A stretch of DNA of 64,000 bases from Clostridium sp. 12(A) (GTDB lineage: Bacteria > Bacillota > Clostridia > Lachnospirales > Lachnospiraceae): NCBI GenBank assembly GCA_000526575.1, contig JAGI01000002.1, forward strand, positions 2,713,501 through 2,777,500, written 5' to 3'. How positions within the stretch are numbered: position 1 is the first letter of the stretch; every line of letters begins with the position of its first letter. Position numbers and translations under genes: made by a program. This document shows, piece by piece, positions 1 through 8,504 of the stretch. The notes below the pieces were generated by a model. The model was not told the DNA's origin. It was given only the letters and a program-made list of their open reading frames with translations, and ran no database searches.

Positions 1-1155
1 AAGCTCAGGGGCCTTGTTGCCGGAAGCAGCCAAAAATTCTTTTGACTTTTCAAGGTCCTGACCATACTTTTCTACGTCCTCTGTAAAGAACTCACTGTTA
101 GGAGGCATAAAGCTCCATGGCAGATCGTAGTTTGCCGCATCTAAGAAAATAGCGTCAGCAATGGCTTTTTTGTCAATGGCGTAAAGAACTGCTTTTCTTA
201 AGTTCTCATCGGTCATACGCTTTGAATTCATCATCAGATAGCCGACACGGCCTTCCTGATAAGGATAAACGGTTAAGTTATTAGACTTTAAATCCATCTG
301 CTCCACCTGAGTAGGAGTTCCGATCCAGGCATCTACTTCACCGCTTTGAATGGCTGTTTTTGCTGTGTTTTCATTTTCAATGATCCGGTAAACAATGTTG
401 TCAATAGCAGGTGCTCCCAGGAAATAGTTCTCATTCTTTGTGAACTTCACATAGGAACCTGCGGAGTACTCTGACATTACGTATGGGCCTGTTCCAACCG
501 GCTTGGAATTCACTTCGTTGTTTTCAAAGCTGGTCACATTCTCATAAACATGCTTCGGCATGATGAAGATCTGGGAAATCATCTCCTCTGCTGCTGCATT
601 GACAACTGGCATGGTAAAGGTAACGGTATAATCATCTACCTTAGCAACCTTAACGCTGCCTTCCGGGTAAACAAGCTGAGAGTAGGCCCAGCCCGCATTC
701 TCTTCTTTTTCCATGGCATCAAAGGTAAATACTACGTCATCTGCTGTGAATTTTTCTCCGTCGGACCACTTTACATCGTCCCGTAAATGTACGGTATAGG
801 TTAATTTATCCTCAGAGGGTTCCACGCTTTTCGCAAGGAAATAGTTGATGCCATCTGCGTTGTACATATATAATGGGGAATAAATCATTTTAATTGTCAT
901 AAGGCCAAAACGGTCGCTTGTTGTAATTACGTTTACATTCGCTCCCGGATCGCCTGCAATGGCATAGGTAAAGGTACTTTCTCCACCTGTCTTTGTTCCT
1001 GCTAAAGACTCGCCTACTTTTGTAGTCTCCCCTGCCGCACCGGAGGATGTATTATTTTCTGCGCCCGGATCCTTCCCGCCGCATGCGGTAAGCGCTCCAA
1101 GAACCAGCATGGAGGTCATAAGCGCTAACCCAATTTTTTTAAGTGATTTTTTCAT
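1..1155 (-). CDS. Extracellular solute-binding lipoprotein, family 5 (peptide/nickel type), 3' end cut by window
   Basis: ABC-transporter binding protein of the OppA/DppA family, anchored outside the membrane. The ATG at 1155 follows an AAGGAG site. The product begins MKKSLKKIGLALMTS and has a lipobox ending LTAC-G, then a Ser/Thr/Gly-rich linker. Family-5 features follow, such as the KWSDGEKFTADDVVFTF segment near residue 135 and a VGTGPYVMSEY segment. About 385 codons are visible and the C-terminus lies beyond base 1, so the gene is partial only because of the window edge. Ligand is unknown: peptides are usual, but some clostridial members bind oligosaccharides, and the nearby sugar genes make that possible. 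Any permease and ATPase genes would lie outside the window. Confidence 0.88.
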   Translation of the reverse strand, partial: MKKSLKKIGLALMTSMLVLGALTACGGKDPGAENNTSSGAAGETTKVGESLAGTKTGGESTFTYAIAGDPGANVNVITTSDRFGLMTIKMIYSPLYMYNADGINYFLAKSVEPSEDKLTYTVHLRDDVKWSDGEKFTADDVVFTFDAMEKEENAGWAYSQLVYPEGSVKVAKVDDYTVTFTMPVVNAAAEEMISQIFIMPKHVYENVTSFENNEVNSKPVGTGPYVMSEYSAGSYVKFTKNENYFLGAPAIDNIVYRIIENENTAKTAIQSGEVDAWIGTPTQVEQMDLKSNNLTVYPYQEGRVGYLMMNSKRMTDENLRKAVLYAIDKKAIADAIFLDAANYDLPWSFMPPNSEFFTEDVEKYGQDLEKSKEFLAASGNKAPEL

Positions 1156-1242
1156 AATTATCTCCTTTCATTTCTAGCCAACCCACGACGTATATGATAA
1201 TCCAGAATCACTGGCAGCCGTCATCTACTAAAAAGTAAATTT

Positions 1243-1272
1243 ATTATATACTCACTCCGGGTAATTTTGCAA
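1243..1272 (-). promoter_or_regulatory. Sigma-A-type promoter of the binding-protein gene
   Basis: On the minus strand, TTGCAA (1267-1272), an 18-bp spacer and TATAAT (1243-1248) lie about 90 bases upstream of the ATG at 1155. The rest of the 1156-1410 gap holds only the terminator of the next gene. Confidence 0.55.
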
Positions 1273-1353
1273 CTGGTTTTCGTTAATTTCCTATATTTTT
1301 CATATGTTTAAATGTTAATACAGGCATTGCAATCATAAAACAGGATTTACCTT

Positions 1354-1384
1354 GCAAAAATTCCGGTGCATCCCTGCACCGGAA
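1354..1384 (-). terminator. Rho-independent terminator after the toroid protein gene
   Basis: TTCCGGTGCA and TGCACCGGAA form a perfect 10-bp stem with a 4-base loop (1361-1384), followed on the minus strand by a run of five T. It lies 27 bases past the stop codon at 1411. Confidence 0.85.
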
Positions 1385-1410
1385 CCTTCTCCTTTATCTT
1401 TCTCCTGCCC

Positions 1411-3051
1411 TTACGCCTTGCGGATGGAAAACGTTCTTTCATAAGGAGTGTAATCATTAAAGTAAATGGTGAAGCCGGATTCGTTGATTTCTTCTCCTGA
1501 ATAATGTCCCCCAAATTCATGGGTTCCATAACCAGGTCCCAAAAGAAGTTTTTGATTGCCGTGGATTAAGGTCACATCCCCATCTCTTAGCACCATGTCC
1601 TCTCCTTTTGCCACACGCATATGGAAATGTTCATTCTCAAGAATACTTCCTGCCGGAATACAGATTTCAACCCGCAGCGGCACCTGATCCAGTCCTTCTG
1701 CCTTTACACCAATTTCCATACCATCAGAAAGCTCTTTTAATGTTACAGTCATTTTAATTTCACTGCTGTTTAAGATTTCCCGCTTGGTATGATCCATCTT
1801 CCACCAGTCGTTGGTCTCCTGTTTTTCTGCAAACGGAAGGTAATACCAGCCTTTTGCAACGGAAGTCAGGATGCACACGCCGTCCTTTTCCTCTATGGTC
1901 TGTGGAATGAAATTCCGAATATCGCAGTAGCTTTCCCCAATCTTTAAGTAAATCAGTGTCTCCTGGAACTTAAGAAAAAGGAAGGCACTCTTTCCTTTTA
2001 AAATACTGTAGCCATACTCCGGCGTTTTCCCACGGATAACCCCTGCCTCTTCAAAATGCTTATGATAGGTCTCAAGAAATCCATACCCCTTAAATTCATA
2101 ATTCATCATAAAGTCGTGAAGCATAATAATATGAAGGCATTCCGGCGCCATGTCCCCACGTTCTGTATTATCCTTTATAATCTTATGGGCCGCACGGTCA
2201 AATACATCCAGCCCTGTTTTTGCCGCCATATATAAATACTGGTAAAGGTACTTGTCCGGGTAATCTGCCTTGCCCTGATCCTGTCTTGTGGAATTCTGGG
2301 TAAAAATCGTATCATCAGGATCAATATAGTAAAGCATCATCTTTAAGTTCCGCTCCACATAACCAAGATAGCTTTCGTCACCAGATTCCTCATACATAGC
2401 CATCATGGCATTGTTCACCACTGCATTATAATTGCCTGTGGAACGCTCCGCATATTCCCCTTCCTCGTTGCCGTCAATGCCCTCATTCAGATACTGTTTG
2501 GCACGCTTTATAAGCTGGCTGGAAAGCTCAGGATTTTCTTCCTTCACAAGATTGGCACCCTGCATGAGAGCCGCTGTAATGCCCCAGCGATGATTGGGCG
2601 TATGAAAACCGCCTGTTAGAAGGGCTGTCAGTGCCTTTACAAGAACATAACGGTAGCCAGCCTTTAAGGTAACTAGCTCCTCATCTCCTGTGTATTTTAG
2701 GAACAGTCGGTAGGTGGCAATAAGACGCTTAAAGCAAAAAGAGGTATCCGGCGCTGATTTGAAATTACAGGAGGGGTAATCAAAGCTTCCATCTTCCCTC
2801 TGACAGTTCTTAATAAAAATGATGGCTGCCTCCATGGCTTTTAACAGGCTTTCACTTTTATAATAACGGCTCTTTTCATTGAGATAAACGGACGCAGCAT
2901 CTGCCATTACATAAATCGTAGGCTTTGCCTCTAAGATAGGGCGTTTCATTCCTCCGAAAAATACATCTCTTTCGTCTTTTACCTGAAGGCTTAAAAATTG
3001 ATCCACTCTCTGTTCTGCGGAACGGATCATATGTTCCATATATCGTTTCAT
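1411..3051 (-). CDS. Uncharacterised (alpha/alpha)-toroid protein, possible polysaccharide lyase or glycoside hydrolase
   Basis: 546 residues with no signal peptide, so probably cytoplasmic. Residues 1-330 are helix-rich with repeated aromatic/Gly motifs (FIKNCQREDGSFDYPS, a GGFHTPNHRWG loop, AERSTGNYNAVVNNAMM), as in (alpha/alpha)6 toroid enzymes. Residues 340-546 look beta-rich, like the C-terminal sandwich of heparinase-type lyases. No catalytic residue set could be assigned. It is the last gene of a short minus-strand group, 17 bases after the ROK kinase and next to a PHP protein. Processing of an imported oligosaccharide is therefore a reasonable but unproven role. The start ATG has a GAGG site 9 bases upstream. 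Confidence 0.6.
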   Translation of the reverse strand: MKRYMEHMIRSAEQRVDQFLSLQVKDERDVFFGGMKRPILEAKPTIYVMADAASVYLNEKSRYYKSESLLKAMEAAIIFIKNCQREDGSFDYPSCNFKSAPDTSFCFKRLIATYRLFLKYTGDEELVTLKAGYRYVLVKALTALLTGGFHTPNHRWGITAALMQGANLVKEENPELSSQLIKRAKQYLNEGIDGNEEGEYAERSTGNYNAVVNNAMMAMYEESGDESYLGYVERNLKMMLYYIDPDDTIFTQNSTRQDQGKADYPDKYLYQYLYMAAKTGLDVFDRAAHKIIKDNTERGDMAPECLHIIMLHDFMMNYEFKGYGFLETYHKHFEEAGVIRGKTPEYGYSILKGKSAFLFLKFQETLIYLKIGESYCDIRNFIPQTIEEKDGVCILTSVAKGWYYLPFAEKQETNDWWKMDHTKREILNSSEIKMTVTLKELSDGMEIGVKAEGLDQVPLRVEICIPAGSILENEHFHMRVAKGEDMVLRDGDVTLIHGNQKLLLGPGYGTHEFGGHYSGEEINESGFTIYFNDYTPYERTFSIRKA

Positions 3052-3068
3052 CCTGGTTTTCCTCTTTT

Positions 3069-4022
3069 CTACGATTCTAACAAGGCCGCACCAATAAGGC
3101 CCGCGTCATTGTTAAGCTTTGCTACCACAATCTTTGTCCGGTTACGGGAAGTGGCAGCATAATCCTCCCGGTCAATCATCGCCTGGAGCGGCTTTAGTAA
3201 AAGCTCACCTGCCTTACTGATTCCTCCGCCAATGCAGATAAGCTCCGGCTGAAAAATATTGATTAAGTCCACCAGCCCGGTGCCTAAGTATTCGATGAAC
3301 TGATAAAGCACCTGGTTTGATGTATCATCTCCCTGCCTCACTCCGTCAAACAAGGTCCTTCCCTCTACCTGATTGATGTCCTTGCCGCACAGCTCCCACA
3401 AAAGGGACTGAGGGTTCTTTTCCATAGCTTCCCTTGTCTGTGCTACCAGAGCTGTGGCCGATGCATAATTCTCAAAGCAGCCCCGTCTGCCGCAGTTGCA
3501 CTCGATTCCGTTCCGGTCAATAACAAAGTGTCCGAATTCTCCTGCCGCATAATTGACGCCGCGAAACATCTTTCCGTCCAGTATGATTCCGCCGCCTACA
3601 CCGGTTCCCAGAGTGACTGCCAGCATGGATCTGCTGCCTTTTCCGCTGCCTGCCACATATTCTCCCCAGGCAGCGGCATTGGCATCGTTATCAAACCGGA
3701 TAGCCTTTCCCGGAAGCTCTTCCTCCAGCATGGCTACCATTGGCTCATCGTAAAAACCAAGATTATTGGCATATTCCACAATGCCAGTGTCCCGGTTTGC
3801 GGTTCCGGGCACACCAACTCCAACTGCTTTTATTTGATCCCATGATATCCCGCCAAGGTCTGCCACTTCCTTTGCAAGATCCGCCATATCCTTAACGATT
3901 TCACGGGCACTTCTTCCACTGTTTGTAGGGATGGAAAGCTGCTTTAATAACGTGCCGTCTTCTCCTACCAGTCCTGCTGCGATATTGGTTCCTCCAAGAT
4001 CGATTCCAACGTAATATCTCAT
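3069..4022 (-). CDS. ROK-family sugar kinase (glucokinase-like)
   Basis: Predicted to phosphorylate a hexose with ATP in the cytoplasm. From the chosen ATG at 4022 (AAAGGAG site; overlaps the preceding PHP stop codon as ATGA) it is about 317 residues, normal for the family. The N-terminus has the phosphate-binding DLGGTN motif, the middle has GTGVGGGI, and the ROK zinc motif reads CNCGRRGCFE. No DNA-binding helix-turn-helix precedes the kinase domain, so it is an enzyme rather than a NagC/XylR-type repressor. A longer start at 4061 is possible but has no better ribosome site. Substrate, whether glucose, fructose or an aminosugar, cannot be told from sequence. Confidence 0.88.
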   Translation of the reverse strand: MRYYVGIDLGGTNIAAGLVGEDGTLLKQLSIPTNSGRSAREIVKDMADLAKEVADLGGISWDQIKAVGVGVPGTANRDTGIVEYANNLGFYDEPMVAMLEEELPGKAIRFDNDANAAAWGEYVAGSGKGSRSMLAVTLGTGVGGGIILDGKMFRGVNYAAGEFGHFVIDRNGIECNCGRRGCFENYASATALVAQTREAMEKNPQSLLWELCGKDINQVEGRTLFDGVRQGDDTSNQVLYQFIEYLGTGLVDLINIFQPELICIGGGISKAGELLLKPLQAMIDREDYAATSRNRTKIVVAKLNNDAGLIGAALLES

Positions 4023-4756
4023 ATCCCCTGCTCCTTTAATAGATTTCTCCTTTGCAGCCATGCTTCCAGACGTTTCCCATCCTCATTTAAAATAAGCTCC
4101 TCCGGGAAATTGATTTGACGAAGCATTTCCAGGGCGTTATGGAACACGCCTACCAGCTTGCAAAAATGGGCATCTGAGTTTACAATCACGAAAACTCCAT
4201 GAAGGGCGCACAGTCTGGCGATGTTCATGCAGTTTTCTACGGACTGCTTTCGCACATGAAAGGTTGCCTCATTGATTTCAACTGCCTTCTCATACCGCTT
4301 AAATTCAGGTATCACGCGCTCATAGTCATAAGAGAAGCCGGGAGTCCCGCTGTGTCCGATGATATCCACCAGAGGGTTGGCTGCTATGGAAAGATAAGCA
4401 CTTGTATGATCTTCTAGCGAGCCTGGAGGTATGACCTCATCGTGAAAGGAGGCAATGGTATAATCCAGTCTGTTTCTTATGGTATCGCCGCTTAAGTCAA
4501 TGCTTCCATTATAATCTGTAATATTTAACTCCGCTCCCCGGTAGACCCGGATGCCTTCTACCATCTCAGGTATGGCCCTTAGATTTCTAAAATGTCCCTC
4601 CGGGGCTCCGTCATCGAGGGCCGGGCCGTGATTGCTGATTCCAACGTGGGTCAGCCCGGCTGCCTTTGCAGCCATAATATTCTCATAAACGGTGCTATAG
4701 CCGTGTTTGCTCACATCCGTATGGGTGTGTAAATCAGCTGTCAGATGTTTTATCAT
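4019..4756 (-). CDS. PHP-domain phosphoesterase (YcdX/histidinol-phosphatase-like)
   Basis: 245-residue PHP protein. The N-terminus carries the metal-binding DLHTHTD motif, followed by a GISNHGP segment, FHDEVIP near residue 105, DIIGHSG, and a late NSDAHF motif. Together these make up the trinuclear metal site expected of PHP hydrolases. The spacing resembles YcdX-type phosphatases more than the long HisK enzymes. Translationally coupled to the ROK kinase (ATGA overlap at 4019-4022). There are no histidine biosynthesis genes nearby, so a role in sugar-phosphate or general phosphoester hydrolysis is more likely than histidine synthesis. Confidence 0.8.
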   Translation of the reverse strand: MIKHLTADLHTHTDVSKHGYSTVYENIMAAKAAGLTHVGISNHGPALDDGAPEGHFRNLRAIPEMVEGIRVYRGAELNITDYNGSIDLSGDTIRNRLDYTIASFHDEVIPPGSLEDHTSAYLSIAANPLVDIIGHSGTPGFSYDYERVIPEFKRYEKAVEINEATFHVRKQSVENCMNIARLCALHGVFVIVNSDAHFCKLVGVFHNALEMLRQINFPEELILNEDGKRLEAWLQRRNLLKEQGI

Positions 4757-4831
4757 TTTTATCCTGCTTTTTCCTGAATGTCTGGTTAACGTTTCTTATA
4801 TTCCCCTGAAAAGAAGGCTTCAACCAGATGT

Positions 4832-5524
4832 TTAACCGTTAATGGATTCGATTCGTTTGTCTGCGGACCATTTAAGAATCAAGTCATTCTTCTCATATCC
4901 CGCTGGATAGAGAAGGTCCAGCTCTACCTTGGTGATGTCCTTTGATTTTCCGATTTTTACATTTAGCACACGAATCTTTTCTTCGCCTAACATATTAAAA
5001 AGATCTTTGATTAACGAGTCATAATGGGAGGTGCTGATCTTTAGCATACTCCGGTATGGCTCCTTAGCTAAAAACGGCACATCGTGAAGTATGATCTGAG
5101 TGAAGATAAGAAGCAGACTGGCCCCTCCTCCCATATAATAGCAACCGGCACCGATGGCCATACCGACTCCTGCCGTTGCCCAGATACCGGCTGCTGTGGT
5201 CAGCCCGCTTACGGAGTTATTCTTAATGAAGATGACACCGGCTCCCAGAAAACCAATTCCGGAAACAATCTGGGCAGCAATTCTTGATGCATCAAAATTA
5301 GGAATGTCCCTGAATCCATACTTGGAGACCACCATCATGAGAGCAGCTCCCATAGCAACAATGGCATGGGTTCTCATTCCTGCTCCTTTGTAACGGCTTT
5401 TTCTCTCATATCCAATGAGATATCCGAATACCCCTGCCACAACAATCCTTAAAAACAAACTGGTCTGATAACCGAGTTCATACTTTTCGATTACCGCCGC
5501 CAGCATTTGTTGAACATGAACCAT
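4832..5524 (-). CDS. MgtC/SapB-family inner-membrane protein
   Basis: 230 residues. Four to five hydrophobic helices lie in residues 18-145, with the family signature around GYERKSRYKGAGMRTH, then QIVSGIGFLGAGVIF and LTTAAGIWATAGVGMAIG. The C-terminal 80 residues are soluble and ACT-like, as in longer MgtC homologues. MgtC proteins modulate P-type ATPases or F-ATPase and help growth at low magnesium; some SapB members have other roles. The gene stands alone between the PHP gene and the inositol operon. It has its own ribosome site (AAAAGGGG before ATG 5524). Confidence 0.88.
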   Translation of the reverse strand: MVHVQQMLAAVIEKYELGYQTSLFLRIVVAGVFGYLIGYERKSRYKGAGMRTHAIVAMGAALMMVVSKYGFRDIPNFDASRIAAQIVSGIGFLGAGVIFIKNNSVSGLTTAAGIWATAGVGMAIGAGCYYMGGGASLLLIFTQIILHDVPFLAKEPYRSMLKISTSHYDSLIKDLFNMLGEEKIRVLNVKIGKSKDITKVELDLLYPAGYEKNDLILKWSADKRIESING

Positions 5525-5683
5525 TACGATACCCCTTTTCTGTATAAAACTGTTATGTTATAAATATGCTACTAATTTAACATGTTTGATTGAAAACGTC
5601 AGCGCAGAATTTGCGTTTCTCTCTTCAATAACTATGCACTTTTTGTATTCGGCCTTTTTATGTAAAAGTTAAGACAAAATATG

Positions 5684-5723
5684 AAAAAGCAGAGAGATGC
5701 CTGATGGGACACAAGCATCTCTC
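5684..5723 (-). terminator. Terminator of the inositol operon
   Basis: A 9-bp stem, GAGAGATGC with GCATCTCTC (5692-5723), is followed on the minus strand by GCTTTTTC. It sits 7 bases past the iolB stop. The remaining 5525-5683 gap shows nothing else recognisable. Confidence 0.8.
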
Positions 5724-5729
5724 CACTCT

Positions 5730-6506
5730 TTATTTTACGTCTTTAATCCAGTTGTATCTTGGATCGTCTACTCTGGTTGTCCAGGGATTCCCTGGAAGGT
5801 GGCGGATCATCCAGCAGTAATACATGGGGAATCCGGGTGCGGTTGTCTGGGGGTGGGTCTTTCCTCCTGGAATCTTCGCGCAGCTTCCGTCCTTAATCTT
5901 AAATGCCTCTTCGCCGATAAAGCAGGCTCCAAAGCCCTCTGGCCGTTCGTAACTATAGTAATATACCTCTGGCTGGGGATGCTCGTGGGGGGTATAGCTG
6001 GACCAGCCGCCCTGATGGGTAATTACCTCTCCATTTACCATATTGGAATAAGGAGCATTGCTGTAGTCAAAGATGGTGCGGACCGTACGCTTCATTTTAT
6101 TTTCCCATAATCCCTCACCAAAGATATCATTGGTGCAGTCACTGGGGCGGTAGAACACGCTTTCAAAGATGTTCTCATTTTCCGTGCACTGAACGAGAAT
6201 CTGGCTGTCAGCCTTTGCAGATACCTTCACTGACATTCCCTTGCATACATGAAGACAGTAAGGGCCTTCCTCAATGAGGCTGGTACGCGTTCCGCTCTCT
6301 TCCTTCCCTTCCCAGGAAAAGGTGACTTCTCCCGTAAGAAGAAGGACTGCCATCTCATTCTGGGAATAGGCAAAGGTACGTTCCTCTCCATTTTTTAATT
6401 CATAGACAGCAATGTCCATTAACATATCATTGTTCGCATCACCGGCTTTGCAAAGGACTTTAATTCCGTCCTTGTCAAATTCCGGGTAGCTGAATAATTC
6501 GCTCAT
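5730..6506 (-). CDS. iolB: 5-deoxy-glucuronate isomerase
   Basis: Cupin isomerase that converts 5-deoxy-D-glucuronate to 5-dehydro-2-deoxy-D-gluconate in myo-inositol catabolism. 258 residues, close to the usual 265-270. The metal-binding cupin region is visible as GGWSSYTPHEHPQPEVYYY near residue 165, with further conserved KTHPQTTAPGFPMYYCW near the C-terminus. Last gene of the seven-gene iol operon, 27 bases after iolG, and followed directly by a terminator. Confidence 0.95.
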   Translation of the reverse strand: MSELFSYPEFDKDGIKVLCKAGDANNDMLMDIAVYELKNGEERTFAYSQNEMAVLLLTGEVTFSWEGKEESGTRTSLIEEGPYCLHVCKGMSVKVSAKADSQILVQCTENENIFESVFYRPSDCTNDIFGEGLWENKMKRTVRTIFDYSNAPYSNMVNGEVITHQGGWSSYTPHEHPQPEVYYYSYERPEGFGACFIGEEAFKIKDGSCAKIPGGKTHPQTTAPGFPMYYCWMIRHLPGNPWTTRVDDPRYNWIKDVK

Positions 6507-6533
6507 GAAAGCTCCTTTCTCCCTTTGTGGCTC

Positions 6534-7547
6534 TTACATTGTGATTTCTGATATCTTAACTGGTCTGTGTTCTTCTACGGATTTCTTTGCTGCGATTCCC
6601 ATAAGAACTGGCTTTAATCCGTCTAATACACCAAGAGGAGTATCTGTATTATGTTCAATGGCATCGATGAAGCAGTTCACTTCTTTTGCAAAGGACTGCA
6701 TGTAACGCTCTAAGAAGAAGTAAAGCGGCTTTTCACCAGTCACACCGTCAGCGGTGCTTAAAACAGCACTGGATTCTGTGTCATTGGAGGTTGCTACCAT
6801 ACCCTTGGAGCCAAATACTTCCGCTCTCTGGTCATAGCCGTAAACTGCCTTTCTGGAGTTGTCGATCACAGCGATTGCACCATTTTCCATCTTAATGGTA
6901 ATGACTGCGGTATCCACGTCGCCTGCTTCTCCAATGGCCGGATCAACAAGGACAGCTGACTGCACATAGATTTCTTCTGCATCGCATCCTGCCAGGAAAC
7001 GAACCATATCAAAATCGTGGATGGTCATATCAAGGAACATACCACCGGAAACAGCTGCGTACTCTGCACTTGGCGGCTCTGGATCTCTGGAGGTCACTTT
7101 GATGATATGAGGCTCACCGATTTTTCCAGCTACCACTGCATTTTTAACTGCTTCAAAGTTATGGTCAAAGCGGCGGTTAAAGCCAACCTGGTATTTTACC
7201 TTGCTGTCCTTTAAGGCATCAATGACTTCTTTGATTTTATCAATGTCATGGTCAATTGGTTTTTCACAGAATACATGCTTTCCAGCTTTGATTGCTTCCA
7301 CAGAAATTGGGGAATGAGTGTTTGTGGAAGAGCAGATCAGTACAGCATCAATATCCGGATCAGCTAAAATTTCCTTGTAATCCTTGGTGGTATGGGAAAC
7401 ACCCATGCTCTTTGCCCACTCAGCAGTCTCTTCGTTCATAAATGGGTCAGCAATGGTCTTGATTGTTGCGTTTTTAACAATATTGCAGATGCTAGTAGTA
7501 TGAACCTTTCCGATTCTTCCTGCTCCAATAATTCCTACGGTTACCAT
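6534..7547 (-). CDS. iolG: Inositol 2-dehydrogenase
   Basis: Gfo/Idh/MocA NAD-dependent dehydrogenase that oxidises myo-inositol to scyllo-inosose, the first step of the pathway. 337 residues. The Rossmann motif GIIGAGRIGKVH is at the N-terminus, the EKP signature (CEKPIDHD) near residue 98, and the catalytic region MTIHDFDMVRFL near residue 173 contains the expected Asp-x-x-x-His pattern. Lies between iolE and iolB. Some paralogues act on scyllo-inositol or glucose, but the operon context supports myo-inositol. Confidence 0.94.
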   Translation of the reverse strand: MVTVGIIGAGRIGKVHTTSICNIVKNATIKTIADPFMNEETAEWAKSMGVSHTTKDYKEILADPDIDAVLICSSTNTHSPISVEAIKAGKHVFCEKPIDHDIDKIKEVIDALKDSKVKYQVGFNRRFDHNFEAVKNAVVAGKIGEPHIIKVTSRDPEPPSAEYAAVSGGMFLDMTIHDFDMVRFLAGCDAEEIYVQSAVLVDPAIGEAGDVDTAVITIKMENGAIAVIDNSRKAVYGYDQRAEVFGSKGMVATSNDTESSAVLSTADGVTGEKPLYFFLERYMQSFAKEVNCFIDAIEHNTDTPLGVLDGLKPVLMGIAAKKSVEEHRPVKISEITM

Positions 7548-7577
7548 AATATTCTTCTCCTTTTATTGTTTGATGGA

Positions 7578-8477
7578 TTAAAGACCAGTTTTTTCTGCGA
7601 TGAATTTTCTTGCATTGATGGCGTATTCCAATGGGTTAGCCTTTGCTGGATCCTGCTCTGCCTCAACCACCATATAGCCTTCGTAGGAAGCGTCCTCTAA
7701 TACCTTGAAAATAGGATCAAAGTTTACACAGCCATCTCCTGGAATGGTGAAAGCACCGGCTCTCACACCTGCAAGGAAGCTCATCTTCTCATCTCTTACC
7801 TGCTTTACTACTAAAGGACGGATATCCTTTAAATGTACATGCTTGATGCGGTTCACATACTTTGTGACCATTTCCACCGGGTCCTCGTCACAGTAAGCAA
7901 AGTGTCCGCTGTCAAATAAGAGGCTCACGTATTCCGGGTCAGTGCCTGCCATCATGCGCTCTACTTCTTTGGCACTCTGAACAACGGTTCCCATGTGATG
8001 GTGGAAGGTAAGGGCAACGCCGTATTCCTCTTTGGATACCTTTCCAAGACGGTTCAGTCCGTCACATAAAAGATCCCATTCTCTGTCATCCATCTCATGC
8101 TTGCCTTCAAAGACCGGCTGATCCTGAATACCCTGGGTGCTGTAGCTCTGTTCTGAGACCCCTACTACCTTTGCGCCCATAGCTGCAAGGAATGCCACAT
8201 GCTTTTTAAATTCTGCTTCTGTCTCTTCGTAAGGCTTGCTGATTAAGAAGGTGGAAAACCATGCGTTGCAGATCTCTACACCTCTTAAGTTAAGAGCTTT
8301 TTTTAAGACCTCTACATCTCTTGGGTATTTATTTCCTACCTCAGAGCCTGTAAACCCAGCCAGTGCCATCTCACTGACACACTGCTCAAAGGTATTCTCC
8401 CCTCCAAGATCTGGAAGATCATCATTGGTCCATGCGATTGGTGCGATTCCTAATTTTACTTTCTCCTTGTTTAACAT
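7578..8477 (-). CDS. iolE: Inosose dehydratase
   Basis: Dehydrates scyllo-inosose to 3D-(3,5/4)-trihydroxycyclohexane-1,2-dione. 299 residues with a xylose-isomerase-like TIM barrel. The N-terminal GIAPIAWTNDDLPDLGG segment is typical of IolE. Metal-site residues are visible in LTFHHHMGT (near 155), LLFDSGHFAY (near 190), KHVHLKDIR (near 215) and VEAEQDP (near 275). Positioned between iolD and iolG with about 30-base gaps. Confidence 0.95.
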   Translation of the reverse strand: MLNKEKVKLGIAPIAWTNDDLPDLGGENTFEQCVSEMALAGFTGSEVGNKYPRDVEVLKKALNLRGVEICNAWFSTFLISKPYEETEAEFKKHVAFLAAMGAKVVGVSEQSYSTQGIQDQPVFEGKHEMDDREWDLLCDGLNRLGKVSKEEYGVALTFHHHMGTVVQSAKEVERMMAGTDPEYVSLLFDSGHFAYCDEDPVEMVTKYVNRIKHVHLKDIRPLVVKQVRDEKMSFLAGVRAGAFTIPGDGCVNFDPIFKVLEDASYEGYMVVEAEQDPAKANPLEYAINARKFIAEKTGL

Positions 8478-8504
8478 ATCGGTATCCCTTCCCTGTTATA
8501 TTAT

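Noticed and set aside
5697..6110. 137-codon plus-strand frame at the iolB terminator
   Set aside because: Begins inside the terminator and runs antisense to iolB, so not a gene.
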